Source: Deltaproteobacteria bacterium
GTDB lineage: Bacteria; Desulfobacterota; Desulfuromonadia; Desulfuromonadales; JAAYDE01
Reading direction: 5' to 3'
Assembly: GCA_017417085.1 (NCBI GenBank)
Contig: JAFPZV010000075.1
Coordinates: 1-5,008, forward strand
DNA length: 5,008 nucleotides
A program made the translations under genes and the position numbers. Below are positions 1 through 5,008 of the stretch, piece after piece. Each line of letters opens with the position of its first letter. Position 1 is the first letter of the stretch. The notes beneath the pieces were generated by a model. It searched no databases. It was not told the DNA's origin and saw only the letters and a list, made by a program, of their open reading frames with translations.

Positions 1-552
1 CAGCATGAACAGCCCGCAGGCGATGGCCTGCCGGATCCGTTTTTCCAGCCTCTGTGCATCCGGAATTGCACCATTTCTCCCAAGCCCGCCGAGATGGACA
101 AGTGCCAGCAGAGAGGCAACAATCAGCGCCGCATAGCCTCCAAGGCATGAAAAAACATGCCACACCACCCACGGGCTCTGTGGCGCCGAAGAGTTCGCTG
201 GTACCTGCAGGGCGGCCAACAACAGCACAAAGGTCACCGCTGCGGCCAGAAGAGCCGGCAACGCGCTGCGGAAGTATATCCCCGGAATTCCGCACGAAAC
301 AAGCAGAACCCAGCCCAGAACCGCAAAGCAACCGGGCAGGCTGCCCCAAAGGGTGCTTGCGTTGCCATCGGTGTACCACCATGTTCCCAATGCCACGCTC
401 AGCATGATCAAAGCCCCATACTGTGCTCCTTTGCTCCAGCGCAAGGCTTTGGGAAAACGCGCGGGCCAAATGAGTGCCAGCAGCCCGGAGACCAGCGCCA
501 TGCCCAACAGGGCGGCGGTAATCTGCAAAGCGATACGGTTCATGGAACTCAT
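1..552 (-). CDS. Multi-pass membrane protein, probable CcsA/HemX-type cytochrome c assembly protein (3' end beyond window)
   Basis: The frame starts at ATG 552 and stays open through 184 codons to position 1, so the C-terminus is missing. An in-frame TGA lies 13 codons upstream, and ATG 552 is the first start after it; ATG 543 is an alternative. No good Shine-Dalgarno sequence is visible. The product is strongly hydrophobic, with likely membrane spans near residues 6-29, 43-60, 74-94, 96-116 and 129-154 and another beginning near 177. The pattern resembles CcsA/HemX proteins: a short positively charged loop after span 1, a G-containing loop, a 'LGWVLL' span, and a span carrying 'WHVFSCLGGYAAL' (His132, Gly139, Tyr140), like the conserved 'H...sYa' helix of that family. 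Members handle haem in cytochrome c maturation or sit beside haem biosynthesis genes. The diagnostic Trp-rich WGxxWxWD segment, if present, would lie outside the window, so the family call is an inference. It lies 58 bases after purD-purE on the same strand, probably in one transcript. Confidence 0.6.
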   Translation of the reverse strand, partial: MSSMNRIALQITAALLGMALVSGLLALIWPARFPKALRWSKGAQYGALIMLSVALGTWWYTDGNASTLWGSLPGCFAVLGWVLLVSCGIPGIYFRSALPALLAAAVTFVLLLAALQVPANSSAPQSPWVVWHVFSCLGGYAALIVASLLALVHLGGLGRNGAIPDAQRLEKRIRQAIACGLFML

Positions 553-563
553 TTGGGATGGCC

Positions 564-603
564 ATGCGCGGGCGACGCCGAACCTTTTTCAGCGCGCCCG
601 CAT
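564..603 (-). other. GC-rich stem-loop in the purD-purE / membrane-protein gap
   Basis: Read on the minus strand, ATGC-GGGCG-CGC pairs with GCG-CGCCC-GCAT, with a one-base bulge (T575), a two-base bulge (568-569) and a 13-base A-rich loop. This gives about 12 base pairs, nearly all G-C. No T-run follows (the next bases are GGCCATCCCAA), so it is not a standard intrinsic terminator. It ends 11 bases before the start codon of the downstream gene. It could stabilise the upstream message, pause transcription or lower translation of the next gene. The pairing is visible; a role is inferred. Confidence 0.4.
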
Positions 604-610
604 CTGCAGC

Positions 611-2401
611 TCAGTTTTCCCAAATTTCGCGCGATAGCCGTTCGGCAACGGATGCGGCTTTGCTCTCGACTCCATCTTTTAATGTGGTTTTGTACTGACG
701 GAGTTTGCGTTCCAGTCCGGTGTCGCTCAAGGCCAGGATTTGCGCGGCCAGCACGCCGGCATTCCTGGCTCCCGGTGCGCCGATGGCCATGGTTGCAACG
801 GGTACGCCGGCGGGCATCTGCACGGTGGAAAGCAGCGCGTCAAGGCCATGCAACGAACTGGAGTCGAGGGGAACCGCAATGACCGGCAACGTGGTTTCCG
901 CTGCGAGAGCTCCGGCCAGATGGGCGGCGGCTCCGGCTCCGGCAATAATGACTTTCAGACCGCGTTCCGTGGCCGAGCGGGCATAACGGGCGGCCCGGTG
1001 GGGCGAACGATGCGCGCTGGCGACCGTCATTTCGAACGGGATGCCAAAACGGCGCAGTATGCGGGCGGCTTCAATCATGATGTCATAGTCGTTTGCGCTG
1101 CCCATGACAATGCCGACCTGCGGCGCGGCTTCCAGCGCCAAGGCACGGTGGCCAATATCAAGCCGGTAGTGAACGCCGCTCCAGTAGATTTTCTCCACAC
1201 CGTCGTAGGCTTTTTCAATGGCGGCGGCAATGCTGGGACCGGTGCCTGTCACACCAAGCACCCGTCCTCCCGCGGTGATGAGGCGGCCGTTCCGCTGGGA
1301 GGTTCCGGCGTGGAAGACCACCAGGTCGCCTATTCCGACGGCGTCTTCCAGCCCGTAGATGTCAAAGCCCTTCCGATAGCTTCCGGGATAGCCGTCCGAA
1401 GCCATGACCACGCAGACCGCCGCGTTGTCAAGCCATTCCACGGTTTTTCCGGCCAGATTCCCCGTGGCGCAGGCCATGAGCAACGGAACCAGATCCGAAC
1501 CCATGCGGGCCATGAGCGCCTGGGTTTCCGGATCGCCAAAGCGGACATTGTATTCCAGAGTCTTGGGACCGTTGCTGGTGATCATCAGGCCGGCGAACAG
1601 CACGCCGCAGTAGGGGCGTCCTTCTTTCGCCATGCCGGCGATGGTGGGGCAGATGATGCGTTCCATGATCTGTTCCTGCAACTCCGCCGTCGCGATCGGC
1701 GCCGGTGAATAGGCGCCCATGCCGCCGGTATTGGGACCCTGATCCCCGTCAAATACCCGCTTGTGATCCTGACAGGTGGCCAGCGGCACAACCGTTTTAC
1801 CGTCGGTCAGCGCGAAGAAAGATACCTCCTCGCCGGCGAGATATTCCTCGACGACGATCTGTCTGCCCGCCTTGCCGAAGGCATCGTCCACCATGATCTC
1901 GCGTGCCGCGGCCAGCGCTTCGTCCACGGTTTGCGCAATTTTTACCCCTTTGCCGGCCGCCAGTCCGTCCGCCTTGATGACAAGCGGTGCTCCCTGCTGG
2001 TGAATGTAGGCGGTAGCCGCGTCGTAGTCGGTAAAGGTGGCGAAAGCCGCGGTGGGAATGTTGTATTTTGCCATGAGCCGTTTGGCGAAGACTTTGCTTC
2101 CCTCCAGTTCCGCAGCCTTGCTGTCCGGACCGAAAATGGCCAGCCCGGCTTCGCGGAAACGATCGACAATGCCCAGGGTAAGCGGCAGTTCCGGCCCGAC
2201 CACCGTCAGATCGACCTCATGTTCAAGGGCAAAGTTGAGCAGGAAGTCAACAGCTGTGACCGCGATGGGCAGACATTCCGCGAATTCCGCGATCCCGGGA
2301 TTTCCCGGGGCGCACCAGATCTTTTCCACCAATGGAGACTGGGCGATTTTCCAGGTGAGCGCATGTTCCCGGCCGCCGCTCCCGATGACCAGAATTTTCA
2401 T
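611..2401 (-). CDS. purD-purE: Fused phosphoribosylamine-glycine ligase (PurD) / N5-CAIR mutase (PurE)
   Basis: A cytosolic bifunctional enzyme of de novo purine synthesis, 596 residues. Residues 1-421 form a full-length PurD, which ligates glycine to phosphoribosylamine using ATP (step 2). Visible motifs are GGREH (9-13), [11 protein letters not shown] (143-153), [12 protein letters not shown] (183-194), [12 protein letters not shown] (222-233), the metal-binding [10 protein letters not shown] (283-292), HAGT (364-367) and the terminal RLDIGHRAL. After a linker of about seven residues (422-428), residues 429-575 form PurE, which rearranges N5-CAIR to CAIR (step 6): MGSANDY (433-439), SAHRSP with the catalytic His464, [12 protein letters not shown] (486-497) and [15 protein letters not shown] (527-541). 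AHRSP and AAHLAG mark class I PurE, which depends on PurK, rather than class II AIR carboxylase. A 21-residue tail follows. The start is set by AAAGGAG at 2410-2416, 8 bases upstream. The junction has no stop or start codon, so the fusion looks real. GSxSD reads GSAND here, a mild deviation. Both domain identities are secure. Confidence 0.97.
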   Translation of the reverse strand: MKILVIGSGGREHALTWKIAQSPLVEKIWCAPGNPGIAEFAECLPIAVTAVDFLLNFALEHEVDLTVVGPELPLTLGIVDRFREAGLAIFGPDSKAAELEGSKVFAKRLMAKYNIPTAAFATFTDYDAATAYIHQQGAPLVIKADGLAAGKGVKIAQTVDEALAAAREIMVDDAFGKAGRQIVVEEYLAGEEVSFFALTDGKTVVPLATCQDHKRVFDGDQGPNTGGMGAYSPAPIATAELQEQIMERIICPTIAGMAKEGRPYCGVLFAGLMITSNGPKTLEYNVRFGDPETQALMARMGSDLVPLLMACATGNLAGKTVEWLDNAAVCVVMASDGYPGSYRKGFDIYGLEDAVGIGDLVVFHAGTSQRNGRLITAGGRVLGVTGTGPSIAAAIEKAYDGVEKIYWSGVHYRLDIGHRALALEAAPQVGIVMGSANDYDIMIEAARILRRFGIPFEMTVASAHRSPHRAARYARSATERGLKVIIAGAGAAAHLAGALAAETTLPVIAVPLDSSSLHGLDALLSTVQMPAGVPVATMAIGAPGARNAGVLAAQILALSDTGLERKLRQYKTTLKDGVESKAASVAERLSREIWEN

Positions 2402-2514
2402 GATATGGACTCCTTTATGGGGGTTGCAGTGTGATGCAATTTGATATTCTCCAATGTATTATTGTGCCATATTTTCAGGAAAACTGCCAGATTGCAAAAA
2501 GATATGAAAGTGCC
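2402..2514. promoter_or_regulatory. Divergent promoter region between purD-purE and the RNA methyltransferase gene
   Basis: These 113 bases are clearly more AT-rich than the flanking genes and separate two divergent starts, so they should hold both promoters. Overlapping -10-like hexamers face each other at 2457-2463: TATTAT on plus and AATAAT on minus. Neither has a convincing -35 at 16-18 bases, so I do not assign exact promoters. The purD-purE ribosome binding site is at 2410-2416. A small palindrome, TTTTC-AG-GAAAA, sits near 2472-2483. The region is too short for a purine riboswitch plus promoters, and I see no riboswitch-like pairing. Confidence 0.4.
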
Positions 2515-3639
2515 ATGAAAACATTGCAGATGTTCGCGGTGGTGACGCCGGGACTGGAGACGGTCTGTGCGCGGGAGCTGCAGGCGCTCGGGCTGGAACG
2601 GGTACAGCTGGAACCGGGGGGCGTCGCCTTTGAGGGAAGTCTTGGGGAACTCTACCTGGCCAATCTGATGCTGCGTTCGGCCAGCCGGGTACTGGTGCGC
2701 CTGGGGCGCTTTGGCTGCCGGGATTTTCCCACGCTCTACAAACGGGCGCTGCGTTTGCCCTGGGGGGCTTTTGTCCGTTCCGGAACGGCGCTTTCCGTTC
2801 GGGCCAGTTGCCATGCGTCGCGGCTCATCCATACCCAGCGCATTGCAGAGACAATTGCCGCCGCGGCTTGCCACAGTCTGGGGCTTGCTCCGGAAGAGAT
2901 GGAAAAGGGCGCATTTTCCCAGCTTTTGGTGGTGCGGCTGGAGGAGGATGAGGCGCTGCTTTCCCTTGACAGTTCCGGGGAACTGCTGCACCGGCGCGGC
3001 TGGCGCACCGCGCAGCTGGAAGCGCCCCTGCGGGAGTCGCTGGCTGCGGGCATCCTGCAGCTTCTGGGCTGGGATGGCACGCTACCGTTACTCGATCCGA
3101 TGTGTGGTTCCGGCACTTTTCCCATTGAGGCGGCGTGGCTGGCCATGCGGTTTGCACCGGGCGAAAGGCGTGACTTTGCCTTCATGCGCTGGCCGCACTT
3201 TCGCCCCGGTCTGTGGCAGGTGCTGCTTGACGAAGCGAAATCCCGGCGGCGGCCGCTTTCTGCCCCCATATCTGGAATGGATCGGGCTTCATCCGCGATC
3301 GTGGTGGCAAAAGAAAACGCGCATCGCGCGGGCGTGGAAGACGCGGTGCAGTTTGCCTGCGCCGAACTGTCGGCTCTTGAACCCGAAACGGCGCGAGGTT
3401 TTCTGATCGCCAATCCTCCCTACGGGAAACGTTTGGGGCGGGGGGACGATCTCGTCCGGAGCTACCGTGCGCTGGGGCGGGCGTTGAAAGGCGCGTTTGC
3501 CGGCTGGGAGGGGGCTTTTCTGTGCCCGGATCCTGCTCTTGCGCGGGAGACCGGTTTGAAACTTGAAAAGGTGGCGCTGCTTGCGCATGGAGGTCTCAAT
3601 GTGGCACTGCTCAGGGTGCTGCGTGGAAAAAACATGTGA
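2515..3639 (+). CDS. THUMP-domain class I SAM-dependent rRNA N2-guanine methyltransferase, RlmL/YpsC family
   Basis: A 374-residue cytosolic enzyme predicted to transfer a methyl group from S-adenosylmethionine to N2 of a guanine in RNA; in relatives this is 23S rRNA (G2445 in E. coli RlmL). The N-terminal region (about 1-150) matches the ferredoxin-like plus THUMP RNA-binding module: TPGLETVCARELQALG near the start, then LMLRSASRVLVRL. Next comes the family signature HRRGWR...APLRESLAAGIL (159-181). The Rossmann methyltransferase domain has SAM-binding motif I DPMCGSGT (194-201) and catalytic motif IV NPPYGKRLG (300-308). The length fits the single-methyltransferase form (B. subtilis YpsC, near 385 residues), not the 702-residue E. 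coli protein that also carries RlmK. I chose ATG 2515 because family similarity begins there; the same frame opens 28 codons earlier at 2431, but that stretch is AT-rich and unlike the family. The ribosome binding site is weak (GAAAG). The family is certain; the target base is inferred. Confidence 0.93.
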   Translation: MKTLQMFAVVTPGLETVCARELQALGLERVQLEPGGVAFEGSLGELYLANLMLRSASRVLVRLGRFGCRDFPTLYKRALRLPWGAFVRSGTALSVRASCHASRLIHTQRIAETIAAAACHSLGLAPEEMEKGAFSQLLVVRLEEDEALLSLDSSGELLHRRGWRTAQLEAPLRESLAAGILQLLGWDGTLPLLDPMCGSGTFPIEAAWLAMRFAPGERRDFAFMRWPHFRPGLWQVLLDEAKSRRRPLSAPISGMDRASSAIVVAKENAHRAGVEDAVQFACAELSALEPETARGFLIANPPYGKRLGRGDDLVRSYRALGRALKGAFAGWEGAFLCPDPALARETGLKLEKVALLAHGGLNVALLRVLRGKNM

Positions 3640-3647
3640 ATTCCCGC

Positions 3648-3676
3648 TTGACCTTTGGCGTGCCCGGCACTATAAA
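3648..3676 (+). promoter_or_regulatory. Sigma70-type promoter of rpsU
   Basis: TTGACC (3648-3653) and TATAAA (3671-3676) are separated by exactly 17 bases, which is close to consensus at both boxes. It begins 9 bases after the stop codon of the methyltransferase gene, so rpsU has its own promoter. Transcription would start near 3683, giving a leader of about 60 bases. The perfect palindrome GTGCC-C-GGCAC fills the spacer next to the -10 box. Confidence 0.75.
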
Positions 3677-3729
3677 ATTATATTTTTCATGCAATGGCCG
3701 GTATGGAAGAACGAAAATGGCCGAGGAAC

Positions 3730-3736
3730 GAGGTGA
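3730..3736 (+). promoter_or_regulatory. Strong Shine-Dalgarno sequence that fixes the TTG start of rpsU
   Basis: GAGGTGA matches seven bases of the anti-Shine-Dalgarno complement and ends 6 bases before TTG 3743. A TAG stop (3740-3742) lies directly before the TTG in frame, and the next possible in-frame starts would remove conserved bS21 residues. TTG is therefore the only sensible start. A strong site paired with a weak start codon is notable. Confidence 0.8.
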
Positions 3737-3742
3737 GTGTAG

Positions 3743-3937
3743 TTGGAGATTCATGTTGTTGACAATAACGTGGAAAAGGCGATCCGGGTGCTGAAGCGCA
3801 AGTTGCAGCAGGAGGGCATGTTTCGTGAAATGAAACAGCGCAAGTACTATGAAAAGCCGAGCGTCAAGAAAAAACGCAAGGAAAAGGAAGCCCAGCGTCG
3901 TCTGCGCAAGAAGATGCGGATCATGCATCAGGATTAA
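3743..3937 (+). CDS. rpsU: Small-subunit ribosomal protein bS21
   Basis: A 64-residue, highly basic protein of the 30S subunit that sits near the 3' end of 16S rRNA, close to the anti-Shine-Dalgarno region, and assists translation initiation. The sequence follows the bS21 pattern: a short N-terminal strand (MEIHVVDN), the helix EKAIRVLKRKLQQEG, the conserved REMKQRKYYEKPS segment (compare E. coli VRRREFYEKPT), then a Lys/Arg-rich C-terminal helix. It is slightly shorter than the 71-residue E. coli protein. The start codon is TTG, fixed by an in-frame stop directly upstream and by GAGGTGA at 3730-3736. The gene has its own promoter (3648-3676) and a strong terminator (3994-4034), so it is probably monocistronic. 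The usual dnaG and rpoD neighbours of enterobacteria are absent. Because bS21 touches the anti-Shine-Dalgarno region, autoregulation through the strong site is possible but not shown by the sequence. Confidence 0.95.
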   Translation: MEIHVVDNNVEKAIRVLKRKLQQEGMFREMKQRKYYEKPSVKKKRKEKEAQRRLRKKMRIMHQD

Positions 3938-3977
3938 AAAAGAAGTTTTGAAAGCTCTTCGTTTGAGAGTTTTCAAA
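3936..3977 (-). terminator. Possible minus-strand terminator for recB
   Basis: TTTGAAAGCTCT (3947-3958) pairs with AGAGTTTTCAAA (3966-3977): 12 pairs including one G-U, with a 7-base loop. Read on the minus strand, the stem is followed by ACTTCTTTTTTA, a fair T-tract offset by a few bases. It lies about 95 bases after the recB stop codon. On the plus strand no T-run follows. Its T-tract overlaps the rpsU stop codon. Confidence 0.45.
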
Positions 3978-3993
3978 TAAGATGAAAACTTAG

Positions 3994-4034
3994 AGAGCAC
4001 ACTGAGGATGATTTCTTCGGTGTGCTCTTTTTTT
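3994..4034 (+). terminator. Rho-independent terminator of rpsU
   Basis: AGAGCACACTGAGGA (3994-4008) pairs with TCTTCGGTGTGCTCT (4014-4028) across 15 positions, two of them G-U, with a 5-base loop. A run of seven T residues follows (4028-4034). It starts 57 bases after the rpsU stop codon and would end that transcript before it runs antisense into recB. Confidence 0.9.
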
Positions 4035-4044
4035 GATTTCCACG

Positions 4045-4069
4045 GGCGCATGATGGCGCCTTTGTTTTT
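4045..4069 (+). terminator. Possible second, weaker plus-strand terminator
   Basis: GGCGC (4045-4049) pairs with GCGCC (4056-4060) around a 6-base loop and is followed by TTTGTTTTT. The stem is only five pairs, so this is at best a backup to the strong hairpin just upstream. It lies 4 bases from the recB stop codon. Confidence 0.35.
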
Positions 4070-4072
4070 CCT

Positions 4073-5008
4073 TCAGTCTTTGCAGGTTGGGAAAGCATCC
4101 ATGGCCTTGATGCTTTCCAGCGGTGGCCTGTCATAAAAGATGCCCGTTTCCCTTGGCTGGATGCCGCGTATGAACATGTAGAACACGCCGCCAAAGTGGC
4201 GGTGGTAGTCGTAGCCGGGCAGACGGTTTTGCAGGTGACGGTGCAGCGCAAGGGCGTAGATGTAGTACTGAAGGGGATAGTTTTCACGCAGCATGGCCTT
4301 TTCGAGCTGCTCCGGCCGGTAGTCCTCCATGTGGTTGCCCAGGTAGTTGGATTTCCAGTCCAGCAGGTAGAAACGCTCATGATGCCGGAAGACCAGATCG
4401 ATGGCTCCGCGCATGAAGCCGCTCCAGGTTTCCCGGGGCAGGGCGGCCAGCCGGTCCGCCAGCGAGCGCCAGCGGGAAATGCCGGCAAAGACGCGCGCCA
4501 GCTTTTCCGCGGAAAAGTGTTCTACCGCAAAGGAGAAGGGAAGTTCCTGACGCCGGTCCTGTTCCGGAACCTGTGCCAGACAGAAAGGCTCGCCTTCGGG
4601 AACCGGCAGCGGGCAGCTCAGCGCCTGGCGCAGCATGGCACTGACCGGCTCCAGCCATACCTCCTCGTCAAAGCGGTAGTGACGCAGCATGTTCCGGACA
4701 AGTTTCTCCTGTGATACCGTGGAAAAGTCGGCCTGCTCAAAGATACGGTGCAGACAGTCGCCGGCGCGTTTGCCGCGAGGAAAGCTTTCTTCGGACATTT
4801 CCTCTGATGGACTGGGCTCAGGGCTGGGCAGCTGGGCGGTCAGCGCCGTAAAGCTGGAATTTTGCCAGGCTGGCGCGATGGTCTCCGGCAACGCGGGCGG
4901 CTCATTGAGCGGGGCCTTTTCAAGATTTTCTCTGGCATAGCGAAACTCATCCGCCTCTGGAAGCAACTCGACAGCGATGTCGGGTGCAAGGCGGAGGCGC
5001 AAAGTTTC
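4073..5008 (-). CDS. recB: RecB subunit of RecBCD exonuclease V, C-terminal nuclease domain (5' part beyond window)
   Basis: RecB is the helicase-nuclease subunit of RecBCD, which processes DNA double-strand ends for homologous recombination. About 311 C-terminal codons are visible (residues counted from the right edge); the helicase domains lie outside the window. The frame is open to position 5008, so TTG at 5000-5002 is internal and not a start. After a Pro/Glu-rich linker (about 25-75), the RecB nuclease core shows SFTAL (52-56), FPRGKRAGDCLHRIFE with the metal-ligand His87, ELPF (155-158), FMRGAIDLVF with Asp204, the catalytic LLDWKSNYLG with Asp217 and Lys219, YPLQYYIYALALHR (244-257), and HFGGVFYMFIRG (271-282). 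All nuclease residues known from E. coli RecB (one His, two Asp, one Lys) are present, so the domain should be active. WKSN replaces the more usual YKSN, a conservative change. It is convergent with rpsU; recC and recD are not visible. Generic PD-(D/E)XK helicase-nucleases such as AddA are less likely given the IDLVF, HFGGV and FIRG signatures. Confidence 0.93.
   Translation of the reverse strand, partial: ETLRLRLAPDIAVELLPEADEFRYARENLEKAPLNEPPALPETIAPAWQNSSFTALTAQLPSPEPSPSEEMSEESFPRGKRAGDCLHRIFEQADFSTVSQEKLVRNMLRHYRFDEEVWLEPVSAMLRQALSCPLPVPEGEPFCLAQVPEQDRRQELPFSFAVEHFSAEKLARVFAGISRWRSLADRLAALPRETWSGFMRGAIDLVFRHHERFYLLDWKSNYLGNHMEDYRPEQLEKAMLRENYPLQYYIYALALHRHLQNRLPGYDYHRHFGGVFYMFIRGIQPRETGIFYDRPPLESIKAMDAFPTCKD

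Noticed and set aside
157..882. Plus-strand open frame (241 codons) across the left part of the window
   Set aside because: It spans the opposite strand of two better-supported genes and the gap between them, and its translation is a low-complexity Arg/Gln/Pro-rich sequence.
1117..1140. PurD-PurE fusion as a frameshift or missed-stop artefact
   Set aside because: The linker is in frame with sensible residues, both domains are intact on each side, and no duplicated or garbled sequence marks an error. Resequencing would still be the final test.
740..1708. Long plus-strand open frame (322 codons) antisense to purD-purE
   Set aside because: It lies wholly opposite a certain PurD-PurE coding sequence, its translation resembles no family I know and is rich in Gly/Arg/Ala/His as expected from GC-rich antisense, and it has no ribosome binding site.
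1763..2434. Plus-strand open frame (223 codons) opposite the PurD N-terminus
   Set aside because: Antisense shadow of the ATP-grasp coding sequence with no recognisable domain; it runs through the purD start region.
2431..2514. 28-codon N-terminal extension of the RNA methyltransferase
   Set aside because: The stretch is AT-rich, unlike the family N-terminus, overlaps the divergent promoter region, and family similarity starts at ATG 2515.
3611..4051. Minus-strand hydrophobic open frame (146 codons) opposite rpsU
   Set aside because: Its Leu/Phe-rich translation is what the reverse strand of Lys-rich bS21 codons gives, and it would run through the strong terminator and the rpsU promoter.
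5000..5002. TTG as the start of a 309-residue stand-alone nuclease
   Set aside because: The frame remains open to the window edge, no ribosome binding site can be seen, and the visible part corresponds only to the RecB C-terminal domain.
1..5008. CRISPR array, tRNA, rRNA, insertion sequence or phage-like element
   Set aside because: No regularly spaced repeats, cloverleaf-like sequence, transposase-like frame or terminal inverted repeats were found on either strand.

Overview
The window reads as chromosomal housekeeping DNA from a GC-rich, probably Gram-negative bacterium. A RecBCD-type RecB C-terminus, a bS21 protein, a class I PurE domain and a likely cytochrome c assembly (CcsA/HemX-type) membrane protein all point to Bacteria. 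A member of the Planctomycetes-Verrucomicrobia-Lentisphaerae group would fit, but that placement is a guess, because no rRNA or other marker is present. Coding density is high. I see no tRNA, rRNA, insertion sequence, CRISPR array, phage gene or other sign of transfer.

Layout from left to right. Positions 1-552 (minus strand, cut by the left edge) encode the N-terminal 184 residues of a multi-pass membrane protein resembling CcsA/HemX. Positions 611-2401 (minus) encode a single 596-residue protein in which a complete PurD (GAR synthetase) is joined to a complete class I PurE (N5-CAIR mutase). The two minus-strand genes are 58 bases apart and probably co-transcribed, with a GC-rich stem-loop between them. 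A short AT-rich divergent region (2402-2514) separates purD-purE from a plus-strand THUMP-domain RNA methyltransferase of the RlmL/YpsC family (2515-3639). Next on the plus strand comes rpsU (3743-3937, ribosomal protein bS21), with its own well-formed sigma70-type promoter, a strong ribosome binding site and a TTG start. Finally, minus-strand positions 4073-5008 hold the C-terminal nuclease domain of RecB, cut by the right edge and convergent with rpsU. Several hairpins lie between these convergent genes, one of them a textbook rho-independent terminator.

Functionally, purD-purE supplies steps two and six of de novo IMP synthesis, the methyltransferase and bS21 serve the ribosome, and RecB repairs double-strand breaks. 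They do not form one obvious pathway. The least ordinary item is the PurD-PurE fusion, which joins two non-consecutive purine enzymes through a linker of only about seven residues. Nothing here looks like a defence island or a wholly new system. The other points worth a look are regulatory: the rpsU leader, the hairpin after purD-purE and the stacked terminators.
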